Shown here piece after piece: positions 1 through 10,413 of a stretch of DNA of 64,000 nucleotides; within the stretch, counting starts at the first letter, position 1; each line of letters starts with the position of its first letter. The stretch covers positions 804,034 through 868,033 of the forward strand of contig NW_005179249.1 in the NCBI RefSeq assembly GCF_000350225.1, in the 5' to 3' direction. Below the pieces are notes generated by a model, which did no database searches, was not told where the DNA came from, and saw only the letters and a list, made by a program, of their open reading frames with translations. The DNA is from Chondrus crispus. Its lineage: Eukaryota > Rhodophyta > Florideophyceae > Gigartinales > Gigartinaceae. A program made the translations under genes and the position numbers.

Positions 1-926
1 GTTTTGCTCTCGAGCGCGGCTCTCGGGTGCGGTAATAATTCTGCCACCACTTGGCTTTTTTGCACCCTGACAGGGTACGTCCTAAACTTTGCAACGAGTA
101 AACGAAATGGCCGTTCGGGCTCAACCTGAACGACACCATTCGTGCACGTCAACCCGTGCCTTTCGTACAACGACGAGTACGGCTGAACCACAACCAAGCC
201 CGCCCTCTTCGAGGTGCATTCCATGACGCGTTGTGTCCCTGGCTCGATAGTCGTGGCTCTTGCCACTTTTACCTTAGGGGAAATTCGCTCCACCATTCCA
301 TCATTCTCGTCCTCGCCCAGGACGAGATTCTTCTTCCCTTTTCTCGTCGAGAACCGTCTAACTATCGGAACCTCCGTGAAATCCGCCAACTCAACCATTT
401 TCTTCCTTGGATAAATTGCTTCCACAAACCGGTCACAGTAGTCCGCGCCTGGAATTAGCGAGACTGCTAGTTTTTCGCATACAATAAACTCGGCTGCGGC
501 CACAAATTTTCCAAGCCTCACAGGCATTCTAATCGGGCCGAGAGTCCGAAGTGGCCTATTGTTTGCGTCGCCAATGTCTTGGGTCGGTCCGTAGGACACT
601 AGAGATTCCATTCCAGCCTGGAGTTCCGATTTTCGCACAAGGTTTGGTCCCGCGCTGGTGTCTAAAACAGACAACACCCGGCTCATCAATCCGATTGTGG
701 GTCCGATGTCCGCGTAAACTTTGTAGTTTTTTCGCGCAAGAACCAAAATCTTCTCGGGACACTCCCTTCGCTTGACCCTGAACCAGGGTCTTCGAACTTC
801 TTCCAGCGGATGATCTCGGGCTCGGCTCAGAATTTTCTTGACTTGAGCTGGCCCTTTGGGCTTATCCACCAATCCAACAACCTCCTCATCGGGGTCTGAT
901 TTTTCCCGTAGGGACGGGGAACTGGG
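1..926 (-). CDS. Chromovirus-1 pol, N-terminal part (aspartic protease); runs off the window
   Basis: Start of a Ty3/gypsy Pol polyprotein, read leftward and open without a stop to base 1. The frame opens after a TAG at 927-929 and has no early Met, so its translation start is unclear. An aspartic protease motif, LDTSAGPNLVRKSEL, occurs about 80 residues in; the usual DTG is DTS here. The following stretch, with GLVVV and HGLTCTNGVVQVEP, matches the region between protease and reverse transcriptase in the young chromovirus at 22530-27104. Protease would mature the Gag and Pol products in the virus-like particle. It lies 60 nt downstream of the gag stop and in a different frame. RT, RNase H and integrase must lie left of the window. 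No lesion is visible in this part. Confidence 0.85.
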
Positions 927-988
927 CTAAGTCCCGGGCACAGTACGTCGACCCTGTGCCTCTCGCGACTCATGCAAGATTCCCCTCT

Positions 989-3274
989 CTAGTTTTCCTG
1001 CCGTGGCGGGATCCTTCTCACATCCGACGGCGCGAGACCCGCGGCGGGCCCTCTGAAGGGTTGGTTCGACCTCGGCGTTGAAGCACTCGGTGCGCTCGCC
1101 GTCTGCGAATCGAACCAATTCTTGACCTTCAGGTAACTGGTCGATGGTATCCCTAACCTCTCCATCGGAGACAACGCCTCATAATTTTCCAAAACTCGGT
1201 GCATTTCTCGGAGGGAAAGAACGCACGTTGGCGCAGCGTGCCCCTTTCCATAGCAATTATAGCACACCAGTCCGTGCGTCTTGACGGGATATTGCGGCCT
1301 AGGCCCTCCACGGGCCGGCGGTCTTCCTTGACGTTGCGGCCTTCCCATCCAGCATGGCCTTCGAAACGTCGTACTCTTGTCTTCCATCGGAATGCGCGGC
1401 GCCGGCGTGTGGCCGCGCCCCCGAAACATCATCACGGGATCCGTGGGCTCTGAAAACGACTCCGTCGTGTATGTGGGTGTCGGTAAAGTTGACGACCCGC
1501 TTGCCCCGTAGTCCTCGTGTCCGTCGCCCTCCGAGGGCTCAATGAACTCGCCTTCGGCTACCAACGCGCCCTCGTAATGATTTTCGCTACTTCCATGCGC
1601 ACTGCGCTCATCTGACGCGAAAATTGACTCGGCTAAATGGACGGCGGCATGACTTTTGCGACCGGGATAAGAAGCCCTCGGCTTCTTACCTGCCCGGATC
1701 GTCGACGGCGTCTGGATCGTGACCTTCTTGGTCTTCTTGTCTTTAGCGCGGCTCGCCGAGCCATGCGCCTTCGCGTAATTCACTAGTCTCAAAAACGAAA
1801 CGTCTCGATTGTCTTGCCGGTATTGAGATACCATCGGCTTGATACTCGAATCGAGTCCTTCAATAAACATCGTCATTTGTTCTTCCATCGAATATACGTT
1901 TCCACATCGATTGCTCGCGTCCGTCAGACGGATATAAAATTCCATCTCGTCTTCAGACGGTCTTTGCTGAACCTCTCGCAATGCGAATACGGCTTGACGG
2001 ATCGCCTCGTCGGTTGCGAAACTCCTCAACAACCACTGTACGGCCTCCGGCCAAACGGATACTTTTCCGTGGTGGGACCCGGCCGTCTGAGACACCGAAT
2101 TGTACTGTCTCAGGGCGATGCCACTTAGAAATTCGGGCAACAAGCCGATCGCTTGCCCCTCGTTCATTTCTTGAGTATCAAACTCTTGAACTAATTTTGC
2201 CAAAAAATCCAACACAAGGACCCCGTCCTTACCTGTGAACGTGTTGCCCTTCTTCACCTTAGGCGGAATATCTCTCCTGATTTTTCGCACGGCGGTCCGC
2301 CGGGAACTTGACAAATATGTCTGCGGGTTCCGCAAGCGGTACGGTCGGTACGAAAGTAATTTCTTGAAGAGGTAGTTGGTCGGATTCAGCTCCTCCAACT
2401 CCTCCCATCGCGGCCCGCGCCGCGTTGCGACATCTTCGGGCTCCGCGTCCTTGTCTCTCCGCGAGGCGGACGAAGTGACTCCGCCCCGTCTGGAGGTAAT
2501 TTTCTTGCCCTGCGAAATTCCTTTTCCTTCCTCTGAACGATGTTCGGAATCGCTGGCATGGTTCGACGAACCGTCGTCACCATCTTCGGAAAGGCCATTC
2601 GACTCGGCCGTTGAGTCCTGGCCCTCCGGCTCGTCACTACAGTGACTCTTGCTCCGGCGTCGCAGATTCTTCTTCGAAGTCTTCGACTTGGAACTCCGCT
2701 GTACAGCGGCCTTGTCCTTCTTCGATCGACGGTCGCCTTCTCGACCCGTTGGGAGCGGCTCTTGCCCGGCGACCTGCTCAAGATCCTTGAGACGATGAGC
2801 GGCGCGGTCGAACCGGTCGTCGATACTGCTTCTAAATTTACCTAAGGACTCCAAAGCTTGATTCGCGTCGCGCCTTGCGTCCTTGACTGAACTTTTCAAC
2901 GAAGCTAGGACCTCCGGCTCCAGACCGTCGGTCGCCTCACCTCGCTCCTTCTCGACGAGATCCACTCGAGCCGATAGCTCTCCTAAAACAGTGTGGAACT
3001 CGGATGCTTGCAGCTCCAGTTGCTTCCGGACGAGGGCTAATTCAGCCTCGAGATTTTTCGTCATCTCTTGGCGAATTTCCTCGCCCATCTTCTCGAACCT
3101 GTAGGATAGGTTATCCTTGTCGGTTTCGATCCCCGTCGGGGATTCTTGACCTTCGGGATCCGTGGCCGTATTGGCCTGGCTTCGGGTGCGAGGACCTCGC
3201 GGGATCCTCGACGCCCTTGCTGATCCGCTCCTACTCGACCCGGGACCGACGTCCCCGGGTGCGCTTGTCGACAT
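989..3274 (-). CDS. gag: Chromovirus-1 Gag, CCHC zinc knuckle
   Basis: Structural Gag of about 761 aa, taking the ATG at 3274 (MSTSAPGDVGPG). The frame is open upstream to 3388 but only through non-ATG codons, and that extension is a hydrophobic run from an A-rich leader, so I reject it. The N-terminal third is charged and predicted coiled-coil. A capsid-like helical core in the middle carries FLSGIALRQYNSVSQ and VQQRPSEDEMEFYIRLTDA. Near the C-terminus is one CCHC knuckle, CYNCYGKGHAAPTC, that would bind genomic RNA. No stop or frameshift occurs. With the adjoining protease frame and LTR this suggests a recently active copy. The same knuckle arrangement is in the Gag at 19959-22484. Confidence 0.9.
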   Translation of the reverse strand: MSTSAPGDVGPGSSRSGSARASRIPRGPRTRSQANTATDPEGQESPTGIETDKDNLSYRFEKMGEEIRQEMTKNLEAELALVRKQLELQASEFHTVLGELSARVDLVEKERGEATDGLEPEVLASLKSSVKDARRDANQALESLGKFRSSIDDRFDRAAHRLKDLEQVAGQEPLPTGREGDRRSKKDKAAVQRSSKSKTSKKNLRRRSKSHCSDEPEGQDSTAESNGLSEDGDDGSSNHASDSEHRSEEGKGISQGKKITSRRGGVTSSASRRDKDAEPEDVATRRGPRWEELEELNPTNYLFKKLLSYRPYRLRNPQTYLSSSRRTAVRKIRRDIPPKVKKGNTFTGKDGVLVLDFLAKLVQEFDTQEMNEGQAIGLLPEFLSGIALRQYNSVSQTAGSHHGKVSVWPEAVQWLLRSFATDEAIRQAVFALREVQQRPSEDEMEFYIRLTDASNRCGNVYSMEEQMTMFIEGLDSSIKPMVSQYRQDNRDVSFLRLVNYAKAHGSASRAKDKKTKKVTIQTPSTIRAGKKPRASYPGRKSHAAVHLAESIFASDERSAHGSSENHYEGALVAEGEFIEPSEGDGHEDYGASGSSTLPTPTYTTESFSEPTDPVMMFRGRGHTPAPRIPMEDKSTTFRRPCWMGRPQRQGRPPARGGPRPQYPVKTHGLVCYNCYGKGHAAPTCVLSLREMHRVLENYEALSPMERLGIPSTSYLKVKNWFDSQTASAPSASTPRSNQPFRGPAAGLAPSDVRRIPPRQEN

Positions 3275-3528
3275 CGCTCGTACGAGCGAACCTACACAAA
3301 AAAGTACAAACAAAAAAAATAAAAAAAGGGACTCCGTTACCCAGACCACTTTCGTAGTACAACCCCAGGTCAAATTTGTCGTTGACACAATTCTAGGTCG
3401 GGTTTGCTGTACACAATTCTAGGTCGGGAGACCACTTTTGTAGTGCGTCTCCAGACCGGGACTGTCGTAGGAAAAAGTCTTGATCAGGTCTCTTGTACAC
3501 CAAAGTTTCTAGGTCGGGAGACCACTTT
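3275..3528 (-). promoter_or_regulatory. Chromovirus-1 leader with primer-binding site, duplicated
   Basis: Read on the minus strand, a likely tRNA primer-binding site TGGTCTCCCGACCT (plus-strand 3511-3524) lies 4 nt after the LTR end. The same 14-mer recurs 90 bp further in (3421-3434), each time followed on the plus strand by cacttttgtagtgc, so the LTR edge plus primer site is duplicated. A weaker, partial third copy lies near 3342-3360. The identical primer site follows the 5' LTR of the young chromovirus (19884), so both elements appear to use the same tRNA, which I cannot name. Confidence 0.7.
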
Positions 3529-4574
3529 TGTAGTGCAATGTGCCTGGCAGGCCGCGAACACAGTCCGACGGTCAAACAAAAAGACGAAAAACAACAGCAA
3601 CAACAACAACTGCCGATGGCACGCGCTACGGAGCGTTCGAGACTCCCTTTCCCCTTGTGTGGGCTTGCGGCCCACGGTAGCTCAACTCCGACGGGGGGGT
3701 AAGGAAAGATGCCCGGCCCGGGAGGAAAATGGTGGTAGGGACTTATGAAGACTTGAGCGCTCGGCGAGTGCGGGTTGGGCTTGTCTACGAGAATGTAACC
3801 GCGGTTCGCTGGGTTGTAAGGCCAATGCTCGACGAGCGTCTTCAGCACCTTGGGTATAATTCAAGGTCTTCGACGGGGGCTTGCTCAGCACTACCCGACG
3901 GGATCGTAATTGTGTAGCAGCGCTACGACCGACGTGTTGCCCGATGGCTAGAAACACCCTCACCAGCGCGATCGCAATCGCGGTAGGTGGTACCAACTCT
4001 GTCTTATACAGTAAGACCTTCGACGGAGGCGTCGTCGCAACAGCCTTCCGACGGAACTTGAAACACTAGCAGCGCTACACGACGTGTTGCCCGATGGCTA
4101 AAACACCTACACCGGATCGGTCGCAACCGACTCCGATGGAACCAACACAATTAAGGGAAAGATAGAAATAGAAGTAGAGAAGAATAGGGAAATAAAGGAA
4201 AAAGAGAAAAGGGGACCCCCGAGCGCAAAGGATGCCGTAGGCTTAGGTAAAAGGGAGCGTCTTGGTAGAGACGGACTTCGACCAAGGCGACATTCAACTC
4301 TGGCAACTCGGGTTACCTTTACTGACTTGGTCGTCAGAGGGCTAAGGTATATATCGCCCCACCGGAGCCAGTACAGTAGCTCGCGGCGCTAGATCCTAGA
4401 TCTAATGTAGTGTCAGCTAAATTAATGCCAACTAATTAACTAAATAAAATAAAATAATTAAAAATTAAAACTGTGCAATTATTCACACGTGTGTCCCCCA
4501 AACCCGGACTACTTTTCATATCCAAATATTTTCCTTTCTTTTCACCCCCCTTTCCAGGTGCGTATTGCACTACA
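3529..4574 (-). repeat. 5' LTR of chromovirus-1 (1046 bp)
   Basis: In element orientation it begins TGTAGTGCAATACGC at 4574 and ends GCACTACA at 3529, the canonical TG...CA ends with an inverted terminal repeat. It is homologous to the solo LTR at 14224-15349. A TATA-like gatatatacc lies near 4344-4362, followed by the probable R-U5. The LTR contains an internal duplication of about 156 bp (cgacgtgttgcccgatggct at about 3931 and 4081) and a short CAA repeat near 3595-3610. It interrupts the older gypsy reverse transcriptase; the flank at 4575-4579 is aattt, whose partner copy lies outside the window. Confidence 0.88.
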
Positions 4575-5219
4575 AATTTGCTTGATATTGCGAGGAGCTT
4601 CCCATTTTTGGACAGTTTCGATCGTCTTTGGGTTTACTTGAATACCATTTTCACTTATGATGTGGCTATGGTATTCAAGATTATGACAAAAGGAATTTAA
4701 ACTTAGAGAGCTTTCCGTATAGTTGATGCTCCTTCAATATTTGTAGTATTGTCCTAAGATGGTTCAGATGATCCTCTTTCGTTTTACTGTAGATAAGGAT
4801 GTCGTCTAAGTAGACAACGACAAACTTATCTAAGTGTGGCCTGAATATATTGTTCATGAGGGTCTGGAAGCATCCTGGGCACCTGTTAATCTAAAGGGCG
4901 TTACTAGGTATTCGTATTGACCATATCTAGTCCGGAATGCTGTCTTTTGAATATGAGCATCCCTCAACGTTATTTGATGATACCTAGATCTTAGATTAAT
5001 GGTGGAAAAGTATTTCGATCGTCCTACCTGATCCCATACTTCATCAATTCTAGCTAAGGGTACCTGGTTCATAATGGTCTGTTTGTTGAGTGCTTGATAA
5101 TCGATGCACATTCTTAGGCCACCGTCCTTCTTTGGAGTGAACAAGACAGGACTACCGCAAGGACTTATACTTGGGCGTATGAATCCGTTTTCAATGGCTT
5201 CTTCTAATTGGTCCTTCAT
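4575..5219 (-). pseudogene. Old gypsy-A reverse transcriptase fragment
   Basis: Remnant of Ty3/gypsy reverse transcriptase. The fingers ([20 protein letters not shown]) and palm ([14 protein letters not shown]) are in one frame to about 4860. After a frameshift the catalytic VVVYLDDILIYS is read in another frame, and the thumb follows (HIISENGIQVNPKTIE) after stops near 4690. The reading stops dead at 4575, where the chromovirus-1 LTR is inserted. The frame is shared with the protease segment at 5238-5963 but separated by a TAA. Pol downstream of the insertion would be outside the window. Confidence 0.85.
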
Positions 5220-5237
5220 TTCTTCTAGCTCTTTTCT

Positions 5238-5963
5238 TTAAAGTTTATAGATGGGACCCATTTTGGGCCATGCATCCTTTTCTAAGTCTATTATTATTTC
5301 AACAGATCTTTTTGGAGGCAATTCTTTTGGAAGATCTTGTGAGAATACGCGTTTGTATTCTCCCAGAAGTCTGTCTAACTGTCTCATGTAATCGTCCTTT
5401 TCACTACTCTTTGCTGCATTTTCTCCTTCCTCTTGAGAAGGTTTCAATACGACATGATATATGGTGCTTTTCTGCTTTTTCGCTAACCTCACGAACTGTG
5501 TACTCGTAGGCATGTATGTCAGGGCGGCTTCCCCATGCTTATGAGCCTCTGTGTCCATGGTTATTAACCTTTCCTCCTGTTTGAGGAGCATACGGTTCAT
5601 TTTCCAATCGATTAAAGGGGCTTTGGATAACCACGCCATGCCCAGGATGAAGTCGTATGCAATCCAGTCCACCACGTATGGTCGTACGGTAATGGTATCT
5701 TCCCCAATGCTTATGATAAGGTTCTCGAAACACCGTTCCATAGGATCAAGTGTTCGGTCCCATAGTTCTGCACTGAGGTTAGTATTATCCTTTCTCAACT
5801 TCAATTTTTCTGCATATGCTTTTGATATTATTAATTCTTCGCACCCACTGTCTACCGGAATAGTGCAACGGGAATTGTCGCCTGCATCTTGCACCTCCCC
5901 GTTGAAACTAGTAGAGCTTACCTCTTTATATTTCTTCTCTTCTTGTATGGTGAGAATGCACAT
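5238..5963 (-). pseudogene. Old gypsy-A aspartic protease and linker
   Basis: Retroviral-type aspartic protease region with the catalytic motif PVDSGCEELIISKAYAEKL (an intact DSG) and the later hydrophobic YDFILGMAWLSK typical of the second half of the fold. The linker that follows leads to the RT N-terminus (RVFSQDLPKELPPKRSVE). It ends at a TAA in the same frame as the RT segment below it, so one nonsense codon separates the two. No initiator Met is expected because this is internal to a polyprotein. It lies between the Gag remnant and the RT, the normal gypsy order. Confidence 0.82.
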
Positions 5964-6172
5964 ACTTTGACGGACTCTTTCCAGTTGTTCTCTTTCGAAT
6001 ACTGCTTGTTTTTGTCTTTTTGTATTTTGTCATTTTTTGTGTTTTTGTAGTTTTCTCTTCGGCTATAGTACATTTATCCGCAAATGTGCCGACTTCATTC
6101 AACGGAACAACTCATTTTTCTTTTGGGTAAACGCGTGAGGTCTAGGCCTCTGGTTGTTGTAGTGATTTCTGG

Positions 6173-6998
6173 CTACGCAGACGAAGCATAACCTATGCTC
6201 AATTCTTCGCGATTTTTCTGCTGGGGACAGTTTCGTACTTCTGCGCGGTTGCATGTTCCCAATTTAAATTGGTGTAGGCGCAGAGGAGAAAATAGGCGTT
6301 GATCTTGCGAATCCAAAGTAATTCTGACCACTATTGAAGAGACTATCAAGTCTATCGGCAATTTTCATAGCGTTTTGTAATGATTGTGGTTCTGCCGGCT
6401 CGATCTCGATTCTCGTACGGGTCTTAAGCCTCTGGCTGTAGTGGAATATCTGTTCAGCAGATTTCATACATGGGATCTCCAAGAGTCATCTTGAGAACTC
6501 TCTATTATATTCCCGGACTAAGGTTAACTTGCCCATTTGTTTCAGATCACTCAACACTTTCCTTGCCGTCATCTCTCTGTTCACAGGTTCAAAATAGTTT
6601 AATAGTTCTTTTTCAAACTCATCAAATGATTTTATAGCATTGTCCTTTAGGTTTGCTAACTCCCACCATTGCAGTCCCGCATCCGTCATATAGCTTACGG
6701 CATAGTTGATTTTTGGGTTGTCATCGATTGTATTGCTGTGCGCTGCAAAAATATTTGCTATACTTTTCAACCAGCTTCGAGCATTTCCACCGCTGAACTT
6801 TTTAGGTTTGCCAGTTTTTAACAAAAGGCTATTGCTATTGCTATTCGTCGTATTTACGTTAGAACTAGATTGGGTGGCGATAGCAACAGTTTGATTTGTC
6901 TGAGCTATTTGCTCCTGTAATGACCGATTAGCTTGAGCTACTTGCTGGCGAAGAGGGCTGATCTCGTTTTGCATTTGGACTATTGAATCGGGCTCCAT
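6173..6998 (-). pseudogene. gag: Old gypsy-A Gag with degraded zinc knuckle
   Basis: Gag of the older gypsy. The ATG at 6998 gives MEPDSIVQMQNEISPLRQ, a short coiled coil and an S/N-rich linker. A retrotransposon capsid core follows (GLQWWELANLKDNAIKSFDEFEKELLNYFEP, quoted in two parts: GLQWWELANL and SFDEFEKELLNYFEP). An in-frame TGA at 6486-6488 interrupts it, and the same frame continues with AEQIFHYSQRL and MKIADRLDSLF. A knuckle remnant, CNRAEVRNCPQQKN, lies in another frame near 6200-6260 and has lost ligands. Gag is therefore non-functional as it stands. Confidence 0.85.
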
Positions 6999-7073
6999 AG
7001 TGTACAGTAGACAATTTTGAAATTTTCAAGCAAGGCAATTTTTAAAGCACATTTTCTACTGTAGTGAATACCT

Positions 7074-7709
7074 CTAAATTGAACGTTTGGAGTATTTCTT
7101 GAAGTACCCCAAGGTCTTCGATAGTACACCGGGGTTCGTTTTCCTCGGTTTTGTAAGCTTGGTCCAACGTCCAATCACGCCCTTGCTCGATGCCAAGTGT
7201 ATTAGTCGATGTCGTTCCTTGACACGGCGGCGGTGCTCGTCTTCAACCTTATGCGCGTTGAACAATAACGCATTCCTGTAGTTCGTATGACATAAATCGC
7301 ACTTTACTGTAAGGATATTAGAGTTCTCGCGGTTAAGGTTTTCCACAGCAGGGCCGAATCCACGGCTTAAAATGAGGTGTCTTATGAGGGACTCGGAGCG
7401 GTTGTGCTCCAACCACGATTGGTTGTCCGGCTTGTTAAGTTGACAAGTGGAGCACTTCTCTCCACTCGGTCCTGGATTAGCCGACGGTAGCTCGAAGGTA
7501 GCCCCACGGTCCAGCTCACCCTTTCCCAGAGCAATATTAAAACTGAACTCCTTTTCAGCCGGTAGCAGTATTGCACTCTTGTTAGCCGAGGTCGATTGGC
7601 TCTGAGGTTGAATTTCGCCTTGTTTTTCGACGATAATGGGCTCCGGCTCGCTATTGGTGCTGCCGGTGTTACGTGTGGAATCCGTGCTTTTGGTATTGAC
7701 TTCGCACAC
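7074..7709 (-). CDS. Unknown ORF with two C2H2-like zinc fingers
   Basis: A 211-codon frame just upstream of the gypsy-A gag and on the same strand. It has an acidic, Ser/Asn/Gln-rich N-terminal half. One cysteine-histidine cluster fits C-x2-C-x12-H-x8-H (CSTCQLNKPDNQ...H...H), and a second is a textbook C2H2 spacing, C-x2-C-x12-H-x5-H (CDLCHTNYRNALLFNAHKVE). The tail is basic. The first codon in frame is not ATG, and the upstream bases read tttctaccgaaatatttccag, which resembles a 3' splice site, so it may be a second exon. Whether it is an extra gypsy-A ORF or a separate gene is unresolved. I do not recognise the protein. Confidence 0.45.
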   Translation of the reverse strand: MCEVNTKSTDSTRNTGSTNSEPEPIIVEKQGEIQPQSQSTSANKSAILLPAEKEFSFNIALGKGELDRGATFELPSANPGPSGEKCSTCQLNKPDNQSWLEHNRSESLIRHLILSRGFGPAVENLNRENSNILTVKCDLCHTNYRNALLFNAHKVEDEHRRRVKERHRLIHLASSKGVIGRWTKLTKPRKTNPGVLSKTLGYFKKYSKRSI

Positions 7710-8627
7710 TGGAAATATTTCGGTAGAAAAGAGGGTTAGATCGATTTGGCGATGCCACCACTTTTAGCGGTGCGCAGGGTTAATAAAATGAACAGAGTGA
7801 ATCACTTGTTGAATGGTTTTTGCAAAGCGGTTCTGAAGTTGGACACACTCGGGGTTGCAGGTTGGGTGGCTCTCAGGTTTTGTAGTTAGACTGCTGCTAA
7901 TGAACCTGGCGGAGCAGAAACCACGTTGCCTTGCGTCGCGCGGTGAAGGGGGATCGGTAGAGGTAGAAAAGCTGGAAGAAAAAGACGAAAGATTGAGAGG
8001 AATGGGAGTCCTTGAGGCTTCTGTATCGCTTTAATTAAGCAATTGAGAAACTAGGCGTAGCAGGGTTTTCTTCTTCCTAGCTAGAGAAAGATATGGGAAG
8101 CAAGTACTTAAACACTATCTGCATAGATAGCTGCGCCCCTTCATTCCTCCCTCTTCGCCCTAACTTTCTCGCCCTCCACGTCCAGCATGGCCGAGGGACT
8201 TTGCGAAGCCACATTTTCATTCCAACACAACCGGTCTGTCGCAACCCCTGCATTCCTCCCTATTTCCAGGTACTTCTTGGCAGAATTGCGCCCGGTTGAG
8301 TGGCATGCCCGTTGGGCACCCCCACTTTCTCTCCGCAGTGGAGCGTGCCCCTCAGGCTCTACAGGCCTTACAGGGGTCCCATCTGCTACTGTATTTGACT
8401 CCACGTGTCTAACTGTCTCATTATCATACGCACCCTTCTTTCTCAACCGCTCTACAGTAGTATCATCGAGCGGCTCCACAATCGCAACCATTTTTTTCAT
8501 TTCCGAAAACCGGGCACGCCAAACCACGGGCGAGTTTCATCATTTCACCATCGTAATGTATCTTCACTCTATCATCCGAGTATCAGATCCGACCCCTGGT
8601 ACACACGCTGTGGTAGGCATAGCAATA
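7710..8627. other. Spacer between gypsy-A and copia; weak coding only
   Basis: No recognised gene. The part nearest 7710 would be the leader or LTR of gypsy-A if the 7074-7709 ORF belongs to it, but I could not define TG...CA ends or a convincing primer site. A 128-codon minus frame (8141-8527, starting MVWRARFSEMKKMVAIVEPL) has plausible composition and lies directly downstream of the copia pol. It has no family match that I can see. The long plus-strand frame across 8187-9122 is a shadow of copia. Confidence 0.3.
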
Positions 8628-9776
8628 TTAAACTCTACTGCGCACAATCCACAGAGTTGGATGCACCGTCATCCTCCCAGCCATCATGTCCATCAGCGCC
8701 TTGCTCTGCACAATCTTTGTGATGGCATCTCCCGGGTTGTTGGATCCTGCTACGTGGGCAACACCATCAATGTCCCTCCGGCGATACGCTTGCCGTATCG
8801 CGGCCATGTCAATCATGAGCCTCCTTTCAGCACTGTAGAAGTTCCTCGTGATCATATCAAACAGTCCTCTGGAGTCGGTGAGCATATACAGCGGCAAATC
8901 GCGGCGAGTAATCTTCTTCATGTCGTGTTTCAGCACAAACTCAGCGTCAAACCCCGCCGTGAATGCCATAATTTCACCGCCAAGAGAGGAATGCGTGACC
9001 CGGCGACACTTGCGACTCGCGTATTCGACGATGTTACCCCTTCCGGCATTGTCCGTTACCACGATTACGAACCCAATTTGGGATGGCAGATCTTCATTTT
9101 TCCCAAGCGCGGCGTCGGTTAACACCATGATCGAGGCTGAGTTGAGGTCCACACATGGCATTACGATGCCCAATTTGGGGCACTTTTGCACATGATCCAC
9201 GACCTTATTCACACCCTTCACTGCAGTGTGGTCGAAGGTTCTATCCTTCACCTGGGCCAACTTTGCAACAGCGCAGAGAACATCAGGCCTAGAATTTGTT
9301 AGCCAGGCCAGCTTGGCCCTTGCTGACCACAATACCTGGTACGTTGCCCCCTTGTACATCTTTGCTAACGTCTGCGCGTAATCGCATTGGCTCAGTACAA
9401 AGCCCCCCTGTACGTTCCTATCCACATGTATCCCGGCAAAAAAGATCCCTTCTCGCGTGTGTGCCTTGCTTCTGAACAAATTGACCGTCTTTCCTGTGTG
9501 CTCGAAGAAAGGCTCAGTTCCACAGTGGAGATTATCGTCGACTACAATTCCGGACAGCCCACAAAGCTCGCCCTTACTGCGCCGAAAATACAAGCTCAGA
9601 TCTCCCGTCGTTGGCACCATCCCCAAGTCGCAAACATGATGACGCGAATTTGTGGATCCCTCATAATCGCCGAAATCGGCGAGTCCATAGAGCGGTTGCC
9701 CAAGTCGCAGCAAGTGTCCCTTGCGAAATTTTAACTCTGAAGACGGGCGGAGGAAGACGTTTCTCTGCAGATGACT
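8628..9776 (-). pseudogene. Ty1/copia pol, 3' part: reverse transcriptase C-terminal half and RNase H
   Basis: C-terminal half of copia Pol. Reverse transcriptase shows LYGLADFGDYEGS and the catalytic pair in GIVVDDNLHCG. RNase H shows MVLTDAALGKNED, SSLGGEIMAFTAG, MLTDSRGLFDMI and HVAGSNNPGDAITK, the expected acidic residues in order. No stop occurs in this segment. It is joined to the segment at 10414 onward across a 627-bp solo LTR plus 5-bp duplication (632 bp in all). Subtracting those bases restores the same frame. Confidence 0.88.
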
Positions 9777-9781
9777 ATCAG

Positions 9782-10408
9782 TGTAGTGCACTGACCCACC
9801 TTTCTTTTCTCACGGGGGACACGTGTCCCCGGCCAGCACGACTCCTTCTCCGGGGCACACGTGTATCTCACGCCACGTGTAACCGGGCATCAAGGCCCCT
9901 GTGACCAGGTGTCATTCCCCACTTGTAATGGTTGTCATACCTTCCCAAGGGAAGTTTCTCCGGCCGTCGCCGCCTTCGTTTTAATTTAGTATTTTTAGTT
10001 TAATTAATTATAGCTCGGACGGCGACTAGTATATAGCCAACGTCCGACCCTAAGTAAATCCTTACGAAGCTTTGGGTCTACAACTCGGGTTTTTGGAACG
10101 GAGTCGTAGCCTGGCGTCGGTCCCCGTCCTACGACGGTACCCTGCGAGCCATCTGCGTCCCGATTCCCACCTATCTCTACCGCGCGCGTCGTCCCGCTAC
10201 ACCCGACTCTCCGCGCGACAGCTTTCCCTACCGCTCCGCCCCTACTGGGCTCTGCTTTCCCACTTTTTCCCTTGCTTTCCCTACTGCGTTACACGCCCAG
10301 ACCCCGTGCCGGTTACCCCACGGGTGGTCTCCCGAATCATCCCCCGCGCCCCGAACGCGCGGTGCTCTGCCAGAGGGGGATCCCACCATTCCCCCTCAGC
10401 GCACGACA
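9782..10408 (+). mobile_element. Solo LTR (627 bp) inside copia pol, duplication ATCAG
   Basis: Starts TGTAGTGCACTGACCC and ends CAGCGCACGACA, with ATCAG on both sides (9777-9781 and 10409-10413). This is a clean 5-bp target-site duplication splitting the copia reverse transcriptase between its D-containing ITQAYLQSD block and the following block. No internal retroviral genes are present, so it is a solo LTR left by recombination. A TATA-like tagtatatagcc near 10029 and CACGTG boxes near 9820-9880 suggest the plus strand is the transcribed orientation. It is not the same family as the 1046/1126-bp LTRs, though their termini are similar. Confidence 0.9.
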
Positions 10409-10413
10409 ATCAG

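Noticed and set aside
3275..3388. N-terminal hydrophobic extension of chromovirus-1 Gag as a signal peptide
   Set aside because: It starts from a non-ATG codon in the leader and is encoded by an A-rich run; the ATG at 3274 is the normal start.
8187..9122. 311-codon plus-strand frame
   Set aside because: It lies opposite the copia RT-RNase H and its translation has no family features; shadow of a real gene.
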